The position numbers and the translations under genes are program-made. Of a DNA stretch of 40,207 nt, positions 1 through 6,069 are shown piece after piece (the first letter of the stretch is position 1; every line of letters starts with the position of its first letter). The notes under the pieces were generated by a model, which worked only from the letters and a program-made list of their open reading frames with translations, did not search any database and was not told the origin of the DNA. The stretch spans positions 1 to 40,207 of the forward strand of contig PKTZ01000174.1 in NCBI GenBank assembly GCA_002868925.1, given 5' to 3'. The stretch comes from Desulfuromonas sp. GTDB taxonomy: Bacteria > Desulfobacterota > Desulfuromonadia > Desulfuromonadales > UBA2294.

Positions 1-162
1 TCACCCGGTGAATCGGGAGAGGAGATGGATGAAGATCGGCCAACCGATGAGGGTCGCCGCAACGACAACCGAGATACCGGTCAGCAGCGAGAGGACGACG
101 ATCCAGGCGTTGTAGAAAGCTTTTGCGTGGGCGTCGGGCCGATGTGTTGTTTTACTAATCAT
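1..162 (-). CDS. Single-helix mini membrane protein, third tandem paralogue (53 aa)
   Basis: Reads from an ATG at 162 to a TGA whose complement is the first three bases of the window. A strong ribosome site (AAGGAG) lies just upstream of the ATG. The protein has a short polar, His-containing N-terminus (THRPDAHAK), one hydrophobic helix at about residues 19-43, and a C-terminal GWPIFIHLLSRFTG. The W...G..GWPI..HL.(K/R)F.G pattern is shared with the two genes upstream on the same strand, so this is a diverged paralogue. Function is unknown; I do not recognise the family. The conserved Trp, Pro and His near the end of the helix suggest a membrane partner or cofactor, which is inference. It is probably the third gene of a sigma-54 operon that may continue beyond the left edge. 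Confidence 0.8.
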   Translation of the reverse strand: MISKTTHRPDAHAKAFYNAWIVVLSLLTGISVVVAATLIGWPIFIHLLSRFTG

Positions 163-195
163 GATTCGCTCCTTTTCTGCGTCTGTCGCGCTGTT

Positions 196-232
196 GCCAC
201 AGCCTGCTTTTTTGTTTGCGGCAGGCTGTGGC
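196..232 (-). repeat. Intercistronic hairpin between mini-protein genes 2 and 3
   Basis: GCCACAGCCTGC (196-207) and GCAGGCTGTGGC (221-232) form a perfect 12-bp stem with a 13-nt loop. No U-tract follows on the minus strand, so it is unlikely to be a full terminator. It may instead stabilise or process the mRNA and set different levels of the second and third small proteins. Confidence 0.7.
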
Positions 233-241
233 GCAAAAGCC

Positions 242-409
242 TTAGCCCATGAACTTGGAAGCGAGGTGGGCGATGATCGGCCAGCCGACGAGAACGGCGG
301 TGCTGAGTACGGTCAGGCCTACGATAACGGCCAGTGATACGAGCCAGAAGTTGGTCAGGGTTTTGGAGGCAGAGGCTTCGTGGTTCATGGTTCTTGCTTT
401 TGCTGACAT
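242..409 (-). CDS. Single-helix mini membrane protein, second tandem paralogue (55 aa)
   Basis: ATG at 409 with GGAG about 10 nt upstream; TAA at 242-244. The polar N-terminus (MSAKARTMNHEASASK) is followed by one hydrophobic helix, about residues 22-46, and ends GWPIIAHLASKFMG. Over the last 37 residues it matches the first paralogue at 29 positions by eye, including W, G, GWPI, HL and KFMG, so the pair arose by tandem duplication. N-termini differ strongly, so selection seems to act on the helix and C-terminal tail. No function is known to me. The gene is 70 bp downstream of paralogue 1, with no promoter I can see between them. Confidence 0.85.
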   Translation of the reverse strand: MSAKARTMNHEASASKTLTNFWLVSLAVIVGLTVLSTAVLVGWPIIAHLASKFMG

Positions 410-479
410 GATGTTTCTCCGTTTGTTAGGGTTACGTTGTTTTCTTCTGTTTACGTTTTGTTTATCTCTAAGCTATCCA

Positions 480-650
480 TTAGCCCATGAATTTGGCGGC
501 GAGATGGGCGACGATCGGCCATCCGACCAAAACCGATGTAACGATAACGGTCAAGCCGACGATGACGGCCAGCGCGACCAACCAGATGTTTGCGGCAACG
601 TTAGAGATGTGAGAGTGACCAGTTTCCATTTTTTCTATTTTGGCGTTCAT
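480..650 (-). CDS. Single-helix mini membrane protein, first tandem paralogue (56 aa)
   Basis: ATG at 650 preceded by a strong AGGAGG site; TAA at 480-482. The protein has a polar, His-containing N-terminus (KMETGHSHISN), one hydrophobic helix at about residues 23-47, and a C-terminal GWPIVAHLAAKFMG. It is the promoter-proximal gene of the three paralogues and starts about 33 nt after the start site predicted from the sigma-54 promoter at 695-710. It is too short for ordinary gene callers, but the AGGAGG site, three diverged copies and the shared C-terminal motif make it a real coding gene. It could be a small subunit of a membrane complex encoded further left, or a stand-alone regulator of one; neither can be shown here. 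Confidence 0.87.
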   Translation of the reverse strand: MNAKIEKMETGHSHISNVAANIWLVALAVIVGLTVIVTSVLVGWPIVAHLAAKFMG

Positions 651-694
651 GGCAGCCTCCTTTCGGCTTGTTTGTCTGTTTGACTTGTTATAAA

Positions 695-710
695 TCCAAG
701 TCCCGTGCCA
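695..710 (-). promoter_or_regulatory. Sigma-54 (-24/-12) promoter
   Basis: On the minus strand the sequence reads TGGCACGGGACTTGGA, against the sigma-54 consensus TGGCACR-N4-TTGCW. The invariant -24 GG and -12 context are present with correct spacing; only the -12 C is G. Transcription would start about 12 nt downstream, giving a short leader before the ATG at 650. Confidence 0.82.
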
Positions 711-810
711 AAAACATTAATTTAAATTAATTTTTTAAAAAAGCAATAAAATCAATAATTTAGACTTGACATGAGGCGTCATTTATGGTTTTATCATTAG
801 CGAGTCAAAT

Positions 811-824
811 GTTGCAAACGCAAC
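811..824. promoter_or_regulatory. Probable activator site, GTTGC-N4-GCAAC palindrome
   Basis: GTTGCAAACGCAAC is a perfect 5-bp inverted repeat centred about 115 bp upstream of the sigma-54 promoter, the usual distance for an enhancer-binding protein. It shares the GTTGCA core with sites at 945-1000 and 2365-2388. Confidence 0.6.
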
Positions 825-944
825 GAAGGTTAATCGAAATTAATGTTAATAGGATTAATCGGGTTTAATATTCAAATATCGCCATGGGGTATATTTTAGC
901 GGGTTTGTAAGAAGTTAAAGAGTTTTAATTTAAGGCAGTTAGTC

Positions 945-1000
945 ATAAATGTTGCATTTGGCGTTGCATTGCACTGCACTGCAACGAATGCAACATTTAT
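945..1000. repeat. Large inverted repeat with four GTTGCA half-sites
   Basis: ATAAATGTTGCATT (945-958) and AATGCAACATTTAT (987-1000) are perfect 14-bp inverted copies, and an inner pair (GTTGCA at 963, TGCAAC at 980) adds two more half-sites. It lies 6 bp after the activator stop and about 270 bp upstream of the sigma-54 promoter. It could be a distal activator-binding array, a transcript-end hairpin of the activator gene, or both; no T-tract follows on the minus strand. Confidence 0.6.
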
Positions 1001-1006
1001 TTTTGC

Positions 1007-2308
1007 CTAAATATTATGACGTTTCATCCAGCGCCAGAGAGTAGTCCGGTCGACGTTGAATTCCTGGGCGGCGAGATTGCGGTTGCCCTCGTGTTTTTCC
1101 AGAACCCTCAGTAGAGTTTCCCTGTTCGGTCTTTTTCTGGAACGGGTTGTCGGGTCGGGGGTGTATTCGTTTTGCTGCAGGGTGATCGGCAGGTGTTCGG
1201 CTTCGATTTCGGCGCTATGGCAAAGAATCACGACCTGCTCGACCAGATTGAGAAGTTCTCTCACATTTCCCGGATAGTCATGTTCCACTAGTATCTGCAT
1301 CGCCTCGGGGCTGAAGCCACGCACCCGCTTGCCATATTTCCTGTTGAATTTATCGACAGCAAAATCGAGCAGCAGGGGAATGTCCTCTTTGCGCCGCCTC
1401 AGGGGCGGGATCTGCAGGGAGACGACATTGATCCGGAAGAAGAGGTCGCGGCGGAAGGTTCCCTCCTCGACCATTTGGGCAATATTACGGTGTGTCGCCG
1501 TGACGAAACGGATATCTGCCGTTTGCGGGCTCTTGGCGCCGAGCGGTTGAAACTCCCTGTTTTCCAGAACGCGGAGCAGTTTGACCTGCAGCGGCAGCGG
1601 CAGATCGCCGATCTCGTCGAGAAAAAGGGTCCCCCCTTCGGCCATCTCGAGGCGTCCAGGCCTGTTTTCGACGGCGCCGGTGTAGGCGCCCCGCTTTGCG
1701 CCGAAAATTTCCGCTTCGAGTAGCGGCTCCGGCAGGGCACCACAGTTGATGGTGACCAAAGGTTTGTCCTTGCGACTGCTCAGGTTGTGAATGGCCCGGG
1801 CGACCAGTTCCTTGCCGGTGCCGCTCTCGCCCTGCACGAGGATGGTGGCGTCGCTGTAGGCGACGTCCTGAACCACGTCGAAAAGATGCTGCATGGCGTC
1901 GTTGCGGCTGATCATGTCCTCGAACGAGAACATGTTGCTGACCTCCCGCTTGAGAGAAAGAAACTGCGAGATGTCGCGCATGGTTTCGACCCCGCCGACA
2001 GCGACACCGTTTTTATCACGCAGCACCGAGGCGCTGATCGAGACGTCGATCTTCTGCCCGCGTCGGTCCTTGATCTGCATTTCGAGCTCAGTGATTGGTT
2101 TGTCGTCTTTGAGTGCCTGGCGGATGGGACAGGCTGTATCACAGAGGTTTGATCGGAAGACCTCGTGGCAGGGATGCCCGATCACTTCTGAACGCTCAAA
2201 GAGGGTCAACTCCTCGGCGGCGCGGTTGAACGAGGTGATCCGCATTTCATTGTCGACGGTGAAGACGCAATCGGCGACGCTGTCGAGTATGGCCTCACAA
2301 TGTTCCAT
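1007..2308 (-). CDS. Sigma-54-dependent activator with PAS, AAA+ and Fis-type HTH domains
   Basis: 433 aa. The start is placed at the ATG at 2308 (MEHCEAILD) because AGAGGT precedes it; longer starts in the frame lack a ribosome site. The N-terminal PAS domain (about 5-115) carries Cys47, Cys56 and Cys60 in HPCHEVF and LCDTACPIR, a pattern I associate with redox- or metal-sensing PAS domains of anaerobes (inference). The AAA+ domain has Walker A GESGTGKE (160-167), a GAYTGA variant of the sigma-54 contact loop (207-212) and Walker B GGTLFLDE (225-232). The C-terminal Fis-type HTH ends [10 protein letters not shown]. There is no receiver domain, so it is not a classical response regulator. Adjacency to a sigma-54 promoter and shared GTTGCA sites suggest it activates the mini-protein operon and controls itself. 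Confidence 0.93.
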   Translation of the reverse strand: MEHCEAILDSVADCVFTVDNEMRITSFNRAAEELTLFERSEVIGHPCHEVFRSNLCDTACPIRQALKDDKPITELEMQIKDRRGQKIDVSISASVLRDKNGVAVGGVETMRDISQFLSLKREVSNMFSFEDMISRNDAMQHLFDVVQDVAYSDATILVQGESGTGKELVARAIHNLSSRKDKPLVTINCGALPEPLLEAEIFGAKRGAYTGAVENRPGRLEMAEGGTLFLDEIGDLPLPLQVKLLRVLENREFQPLGAKSPQTADIRFVTATHRNIAQMVEEGTFRRDLFFRINVVSLQIPPLRRRKEDIPLLLDFAVDKFNRKYGKRVRGFSPEAMQILVEHDYPGNVRELLNLVEQVVILCHSAEIEAEHLPITLQQNEYTPDPTTRSRKRPNRETLLRVLEKHEGNRNLAAQEFNVDRTTLWRWMKRHNI

Positions 2309-2364
2309 ATTACCTCTTGTTTCATTCATCATTGAATAGTTGAGGGTATCACATGAATATATAT

Positions 2365-2388
2365 TAATGCAACATAATTGCAACATGG
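2365..2388. promoter_or_regulatory. Direct repeat of TGCAACAT upstream of the activator gene
   Basis: TGCAACAT occurs at 2368-2375 and 2379-2386, 11 bp apart, so on one DNA face. It is the same core as the sites at 811-824 and 945-1000 and lies 60-80 bp upstream of the activator start. It fits autoregulation. Confidence 0.5.
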
Positions 2389-2500
2389 GTAGATAAAAAT
2401 GGAGTTGTGGAACCGTATGTGGAGAAGCGAACTGCTAATTAATTAGATTTACACTGCTGATTAAGGTATTTAGGAAGTCCTATAGGTGAGCTGGGAATCA

Positions 2501-2530
2501 GTTGCCGCAGGATTAAAAGGAAGCGGCAAC
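2501..2530. repeat. Inverted repeat downstream of the phosphoribosyltransferase gene
   Basis: GTTGCCGC (2501-2508) and GCGGCAAC (2523-2530) form a perfect 8-bp stem with a 14-nt loop, about 46 bp past the stop of the minus-strand gene. There is no U-run, so it may be a 3' stability hairpin rather than an intrinsic terminator. Confidence 0.5.
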
Positions 2531-2575
2531 TTGGTATGGTGAGCACTGTATGTCGTGACAATAAATGATGAACGT

Positions 2576-3316
2576 CTAGTTGTTGTCCTTACTTTTGGGG
2601 TTGGTGGATCGCGATACAGTAAAATCAAGAAATAGCTTTTCAGCTTCAGCTTCGCTGACATCATTCCAGTGTTGGTAGGCTGATGCCACTGCAAAGGAAT
2701 GCCCACCCCTGATGTTGGGGCAACAGACCACATCAACATTTTCTGCCAAGCGCTGCACAGAACTATCATGGCCAGTAGGGACAGCGACAATGATCTTTTG
2801 GGCGCCCGCCCGACGTATGGCGTCCACAGCTACTTGCATAGTGAATCCGCTGGCCAGGCCGTCGTCTACCACAACTATTTCGCGCTCTGTCATATCTGGC
2901 ATCGGCCGATCTTTTCTTAAAACGGCGACCCGCCGGTCAACTTTTGCCCTGGTCCTTTCAAGCCCAGATGTTACGACGGTTGTACTCAGACCAACAGCCA
3001 TGATCATGGCTTCATTAAGCAAGTAACCGTCATCGAAGGCTACCGCACCGTAACCGGCCTCGGTGTTCCAGGGTAAAGTAATTTTACTGACGACAGCTAA
3101 GTCCAGTTGGCAGTTCAAGGATTTGGCAAGCGGGACTGCAACAGGTAACCCTCCGGCTGGAATAGCCAACACCAAAGGATGCTGAAGATCCAGTTTTCCG
3201 ACCAACATCGACAGCACCTGTCCGGCCTCATGTCGATCTGCAAAGATTCCGGTTTGGTCTCGTAACTTTTCAATTTCTAGGATCTGCTCACAGTTCAATA
3301 CGATATAATCTTTCAA
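2576..3316 (-). CDS. Phosphoribosyltransferase-family protein
   Basis: 246 aa. The type I phosphoribosyltransferase fold is indicated by the PRPP-binding loop EIVVVDDGLASGFTM (about 145-159), with the preceding FADRHEAGQVL and AIPAGGLPVAVPLA segments typical of stand-alone family members. The PRPP loop has the acidic pair followed by small residues needed to bind ribose phosphate. The substrate base cannot be told, and these proteins often sit in stress or accessory loci rather than nucleotide operons. The start is uncertain: the frame opens with TTG at 3316, 7 bp after the stop of the upstream gene and without a clear ribosome site, so translational coupling is likely. Base composition is visibly AT-richer than the energy genes nearby. 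Confidence 0.82.
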   Translation of the reverse strand: MKDYIVLNCEQILEIEKLRDQTGIFADRHEAGQVLSMLVGKLDLQHPLVLAIPAGGLPVAVPLAKSLNCQLDLAVVSKITLPWNTEAGYGAVAFDDGYLLNEAMIMAVGLSTTVVTSGLERTRAKVDRRVAVLRKDRPMPDMTEREIVVVDDGLASGFTMQVAVDAIRRAGAQKIIVAVPTGHDSSVQRLAENVDVVCCPNIRGGHSFAVASAYQHWNDVSEAEAEKLFLDFTVSRSTNPKSKDNN

Positions 3317-3323
3317 CTAAAAG

Positions 3324-3569
3324 TTACTTGCCGTATTTTTTGAATATCTCCCGCCGGGTCGGGCAAAAACAGATGTAGCCATCGCCGTAACTTCTTCGAT
3401 ATGAACAGTGACCTTTGCTAATACATTTGACAAACAAAACCTTCTCGTTGATTAAAGATTCAACCGGGCACAGTGGATTATCTCCCTCTAAGCAAGAAAA
3501 TTCCTTCTGGCATTTATCTGAATTGCAGACAGTAATTTTAGAGACATGATATTTCGATACTTTACCCAT
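3324..3569 (-). CDS. Small Cys-rich protein of unknown function (81 aa)
   Basis: The start is put at the ATG at 3569 (MGKVSKYHVSK), preceded by a GGGGGGA stretch; an in-frame ATG 15 bp upstream has no ribosome site. Eight cysteines are spread as VCNSDKCQKEFSC, NPLCPV, VKCISKGHCSYR and GYICFCPTRREIF, and there is no signal peptide or membrane helix. The spacing suggests a metal site or Fe-S cluster. It resembles small conserved proteins ending CxCPxRxEIxxKY that I recall from marine proteobacteria, but I know no function. It is the first gene of a two-gene unit with the phosphoribosyltransferase. Confidence 0.7.
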   Translation of the reverse strand: MGKVSKYHVSKITVCNSDKCQKEFSCLEGDNPLCPVESLINEKVLFVKCISKGHCSYRRSYGDGYICFCPTRREIFKKYGK

Positions 3570-3654
3570 CGTCCCCCCGGACATTAAGGCTACGAATTCT
3601 TATTTATTTACATGAACATTATAACGCCAATGTACTTTGAACATAAAGTCAGGT

Positions 3655-3669
3655 TTGATTTCAAATCAA
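3655..3669. promoter_or_regulatory. 15-bp palindrome in a divergent intergenic region
   Basis: TTGATTTCAAATCAA is a perfect inverted repeat (7+1+7) between the Cys-rich gene and the divergent dioxygenase-like gene, 56 bp before the latter's ATG. It may be an operator for one or both transcripts. No matching regulator is visible in the window. Confidence 0.4.
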
Positions 3670-3724
3670 CAAACCCAAATAGAGTATCTCCGGTATTGCC
3701 GAATAAATTTGTTACACTTTCGTT

Positions 3725-4180
3725 ATGAATCGGTTGCTTACAGTTATGCTTCTGCTACTCATAGCTGCTCCGGCCTTTGCTCAGCAGTGGGCCTGCCAAC
3801 CAACCCGCCCAGATGCTGATGGGCCGTATTATAAAAAAGACGCTCCGGTACGAAATAGTGTCGGGGAAGGTTTTTTATTGTTTGGCGAGGTGAAGTCTGC
3901 AGCGGACTGTAACGCAATTGCTCAAGCCAAAATAGAAGTTTGGATGGCCGGTCCGGCAGGCAGATATTTAGACCGTTGGCGTGCTACGCTTTATGCCGAT
4001 AAAGTGGGCCGGTACTGGTACAAAACTGACTTTCCTGGAAATTATGGTAGTCGTCCACCACATATCCATATCATCGCCAACGCTCCCGGCTACCTGGAGC
4101 TCGTTACGCAGTACTATCCAAAACAGGGAACAGGTGAAGCCCAATTCGATCTCATTCTTATCCCCGAAACGACAAAGTGA
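3725..4180 (+). CDS. Secreted intradiol ring-cleavage dioxygenase-like protein
   Basis: 151 aa with a signal peptide (MNRLLTVMLLLLIAAPAFA, cleavage predicted after AFA). The mature part begins near PDADGPYYKKDAPVR and contains PGNYGSRPPHIHI, matching the C-terminal core of intradiol dioxygenases: a Tyr in the GPYY motif and the HIH pair are candidate Fe(III) ligands. It is shorter than catechol 1,2-dioxygenase and lacks the N-terminal helical domain, like other periplasmic minimal members. The aromatic substrate is unknown, and ring cleavage needs oxygen, which is odd in an apparently anaerobic genome. The ribosome site is weak. A bidirectional terminator follows, so it is monocistronic. Confidence 0.78.
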   Translation: MNRLLTVMLLLLIAAPAFAQQWACQPTRPDADGPYYKKDAPVRNSVGEGFLLFGEVKSAADCNAIAQAKIEVWMAGPAGRYLDRWRATLYADKVGRYWYKTDFPGNYGSRPPHIHIIANAPGYLELVTQYYPKQGTGEAQFDLILIPETTK

Positions 4181-4247
4181 CATTCATTGTCTTGAACTGC
4201 AGCTGAGCCTACATTGCAGATAACTTAATTTTTCGAGACAAAAAAAA

Positions 4248-4267
4248 GGCAGCCCTTGCGGACTGCC
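4248..4267. terminator. Bidirectional intrinsic terminator between the dioxygenase-like gene and atpE
   Basis: GGCAGCCC and GGACTGCC pair (one G-U) around a short loop, flanked by seven A on the left and by CTTTTTT on the right. It therefore has a U-tract in both directions and serves the plus-strand gene ending at 4180 and the atp operon ending at 4293. Confidence 0.88.
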
Positions 4268-4292
4268 CTTTTTTCTGTTTGCTCAGAACTGA

Positions 4293-4550
4293 TTAGTGAG
4301 CGACGGCCTGGAAAATCGGGCCAACACCGAAGATAATCAGCATTGCAACGACGAGCACGTAGATAGCGAGGGACTCGATCATTGCCAGACCAATCAGCAT
4401 GATGGTCATGATCTTGCCGCTGGCACCCGGGTTACGGGCAACGCCTTCGACAGCCTTGCTGACTGCAATACCCTGGCCGAGACCGGTACCGAAAGAACCG
4501 ATAGCCATGCCGAAAGCAGCAGCGAGAACGCACATTGAGTAAAATTCCAT
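4293..4550 (-). CDS. atpE: ATP synthase Fo subunit c
   Basis: 85 aa, two transmembrane helices joined by the polar loop ARNPGASGK, normal for subunit c. It forms the membrane rotor ring of F-type ATP synthase. The ion-carrying carboxylate is Glu59 in GLAMIESLAIY. Gln26 in GLGQG and Ser60 next to the Glu have the same 33-residue spacing as the sodium ligands Gln32, Glu65 and Ser66 of the Ilyobacter c-ring; the following Thr is Leu here. Ion specificity is therefore open. The gene is last in atpZ-I-B-E, after a 68-bp gap with a small hairpin, and has a strong ribosome site (AAGGAG). Confidence 0.97.
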   Translation of the reverse strand: MEFYSMCVLAAAFGMAIGSFGTGLGQGIAVSKAVEGVARNPGASGKIMTIMLIGLAMIESLAIYVLVVAMLIIFGVGPIFQAVAH

Positions 4551-4578
4551 GATGTTTCTCCTTCCTGTTTTTTGTTGT

Positions 4579-4595
4579 TCCTATACGATATAGGA
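4579..4595 (-). repeat. Intercistronic hairpin atpB-atpE
   Basis: TCCTATA-CGA-TATAGGA is a perfect 7-bp stem with a 3-nt loop in the 68-bp gap before atpE. Structures here could help raise atpE translation or mRNA stability, since subunit c is needed in excess; that role is inference. Confidence 0.5.
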
Positions 4596-4618
4596 CTTAA
4601 ATAAAACGCAAAGCGTTA

Positions 4619-5293
4619 TTAGTGTGCTTCTTCAAGAGCGCCGGCGATGTAGATCATCGACAGCAGCATGAAAACGTAAGTCTGGATGAACGCGACCAGC
4701 ACGCCCATGATCATGATCGGCACCGGAACGATCAACGGGGCCATGAAGATGAAGACCATGATGACGATCTCGTGGCCGTACATGTTGCCGAACAGACGCA
4801 GGGTCAACGACAGCGGCCGTGCCATGTGACCGATGATCTCGATCGGCAGCATCAGCGGTGCCATCCACCAGATCGGGCCGGTGAAATGCTTGATGTAAGA
4901 CATCCCGTGCTCTTTAACGCCGATGATGTGGGTCATCACGAAAACGGTAAGCGCCATGGCGGCGTTGGTATTCAGAGACGCGGTCGGCGGATAGAAGCCG
5001 GGGATCAATGCAATCAGGTTGCAGGTCAGGATGAAGAAGGCGATGGTCGCGATCAGGGGGAAGTAGGTTTTCCCTTTCGGCCCCATGATCTCTTCCATCA
5101 TGTCTTCGATCATGACGATAATCGGCTCGAAAAAATTCTGAAAGCCGGTCGGCACCAGCTTCATGCCGCGTGTCGCAATGACGGAGAGGACGATGAGAAT
5201 CGCCATGACCAGCCAGGTGTACAGGACGTGGTCGCCGACATGCAGGTGAAGCTTTTCTGCAATCCATTGAAGGAATAAAAAAGGATGTACCAT
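4619..5293 (-). CDS. atpB: ATP synthase Fo subunit a
   Basis: 224 aa membrane protein that supplies the ion half-channels beside the c-ring. The essential Arg is in [14 protein letters not shown] (about 158-171), followed by the C-terminal helix [21 protein letters not shown], which is diagnostic. Length is typical of compact delta- and epsilonproteobacterial versions. The ATG at 5293 overlaps the atpI stop by one base (TAATG), with GGAG about 10 nt upstream, so translation is coupled. Genes for b, delta, alpha, gamma, beta and epsilon are not here; the split Fo cluster is common in this lineage. Confidence 0.97.
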   Translation of the reverse strand: MVHPFLFLQWIAEKLHLHVGDHVLYTWLVMAILIVLSVIATRGMKLVPTGFQNFFEPIIVMIEDMMEEIMGPKGKTYFPLIATIAFFILTCNLIALIPGFYPPTASLNTNAAMALTVFVMTHIIGVKEHGMSYIKHFTGPIWWMAPLMLPIEIIGHMARPLSLTLRLFGNMYGHEIVIMVFIFMAPLIVPVPIMIMGVLVAFIQTYVFMLLSMIYIAGALEEAH

Positions 5294-5697
5294 TACGAGA
5301 AATCTCCTGTGAATAAACTCTTTATCGCTACAAAGAAAACGTTTATGACAATTACTGACAACCCGATGAGCAGTCCGATCGGGTTTATATCAAAGTTCAT
5401 GAACAGCAGCATCAGGATCAGCGCGATAATCGCAAACTTCAGTATCGACAGCAGCTGCATCCAGAACTTCGAGCCGCCTGATCCATTGCCGAACAGTGAT
5501 TTCAACGACCGTTGCAGCTGGTAAAAGCTCGCAATCGAAATCAGGCCGCCGGCGAGGATACCATAGACAACCGGCAGGTCACCGAAAATCAGGCCGCCGA
5601 TCAGTGCCGCTCCGAGGATCAGCCAGTTGCGACGGAAGAAGCTCCGGGTAAATGCCAACTCGGGGTTAATCTTCTGGGTCACGCTGATCGTCGTCAT
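5293..5697 (-). CDS. atpI: ATP synthase-associated protein I
   Basis: 134 aa with about four hydrophobic helices (for example [15 protein letters not shown] and [20 protein letters not shown]). Position immediately before atpB and after atpZ, size and topology fit the AtpI/UncI family, which helps assemble the c-ring and has been linked to magnesium supply. Sequence conservation in this family is low, so the call leans on context. It overlaps atpZ upstream by 32 bp and atpB downstream by one base. Confidence 0.85.
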   Translation of the reverse strand: MTTISVTQKINPELAFTRSFFRRNWLILGAALIGGLIFGDLPVVYGILAGGLISIASFYQLQRSLKSLFGNGSGGSKFWMQLLSILKFAIIALILMLLFMNFDINPIGLLIGLSVIVINVFFVAIKSLFTGDFS

Positions 5698-5911
5698 CCT
5701 TCATCGCCCGACTGGATAATATAAAAATATTCCTGAATCCCGAAATGATGCCGAACAATAAAAAAATCAGGGTAAACCAAGGCGATGTGTCGAGCCATTT
5801 ATCAAGTTGGTAGCCAATATACAACCCGATTAAGATCGAGGCTACCATCGCGATCCCGAGGCTTGAAGCGAACATCAGGGACCGATACATTTGATTTTTG
5901 TTGTCTGACAT
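5666..5911 (-). CDS. atpZ: AtpZ/AtpI-family small membrane protein
   Basis: 81 aa with two helices: SLGIAMVASILIGLYIGYQLDKWLDTSPWF followed by TLIFLLFGIISGFRNIF. The G..xGxxLDxxxxTSPWF..xF..xG...G pattern is typical of AtpZ, the small protein encoded ahead of atpI and thought to act with it in Fo assembly or Mg/Ca transport. It has an acidic C-terminal tail ([11 protein letters not shown]). It is the first gene of the operon; the leader carries the promoter and a palindromic operator. Confidence 0.88.
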   Translation of the reverse strand: MSDNKNQMYRSLMFASSLGIAMVASILIGLYIGYQLDKWLDTSPWFTLIFLLFGIISGFRNIFILSSRAMKDDDDQRDPED

Positions 5912-5924
5912 TCAAAGCCTGGCA

Positions 5925-5945
5925 AATTGTATACAGCATACAATT
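5925..5945. promoter_or_regulatory. Palindromic operator of the atp operon
   Basis: An inverted repeat with 8-bp arms (AATTGTAT ... ATACAATT) and a nearly symmetrical centre sits about 18-38 bp downstream of the predicted -10 box. Its plus strand contains GTATACAGCATA, close to GTATACAGTATG on the minus strand next to the nuo promoter. Its location suggests repression, probably by a regulator shared with nuo. Confidence 0.55.
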
Positions 5946-5962
5946 CGGTCTAAAAACGACTT

Positions 5963-5991
5963 CTTCTAGCACACGGGGTGGTTGAAGTCAA
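5963..5991 (-). promoter_or_regulatory. Sigma-70 promoter of atpZIBE
   Basis: Minus strand TTGACT (5986-5991), 17-bp spacer, TAGAAG (5963-5968). Five of six and four of six consensus bases match, about 52 bp upstream of the atpZ ATG. Confidence 0.5.
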
Positions 5992-6019
5992 CCGTTTTTG
6001 GCCGGATTGTGCCAATAGT

Positions 6020-6045
6020 AAAGCCCTGCCGTGAGGCAGGGCTTT
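6020..6045. terminator. Hairpin terminator after hemL
   Basis: AAAGCCCTGCC-GTGA-GGCAGGGCTTT is a perfect 11-bp stem with a tetraloop, 25 bp beyond the hemL stop. The U-tract on the minus strand is only the three T of the stem, so efficiency may be modest. Confidence 0.7.
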
Positions 6046-6069
6046 AGGTTTATGAATAGTTCCCGATCG

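Larger units (their letters stand above)
651..1006. other. Intergenic control region of the mini-protein operon
   Basis: 356 bp without a gene between the activator stop and the first mini-protein start. It is AT-rich and holds a sigma-54 promoter (695-710), a GTTGC-N4-GCAAC palindrome (811-824) and a large inverted repeat with four GTTGCA half-sites (945-1000). I see no further ORF with a ribosome site. Confidence 0.7.

Noticed and set aside
1-650. Mini-proteins as light-harvesting alpha/beta-like polypeptides
   Set aside because: Size, one helix and a conserved His near the helix end recall them, but the motif pattern differs, and there are no photosynthesis genes in the window.
766-796. 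Plus-strand sigma-70 promoter (TTGACA with a TTTTAT box)
   Set aside because: It would drive transcription into the 3' end of the activator antisense; there is no plus-strand gene to serve and the -10 is poor.
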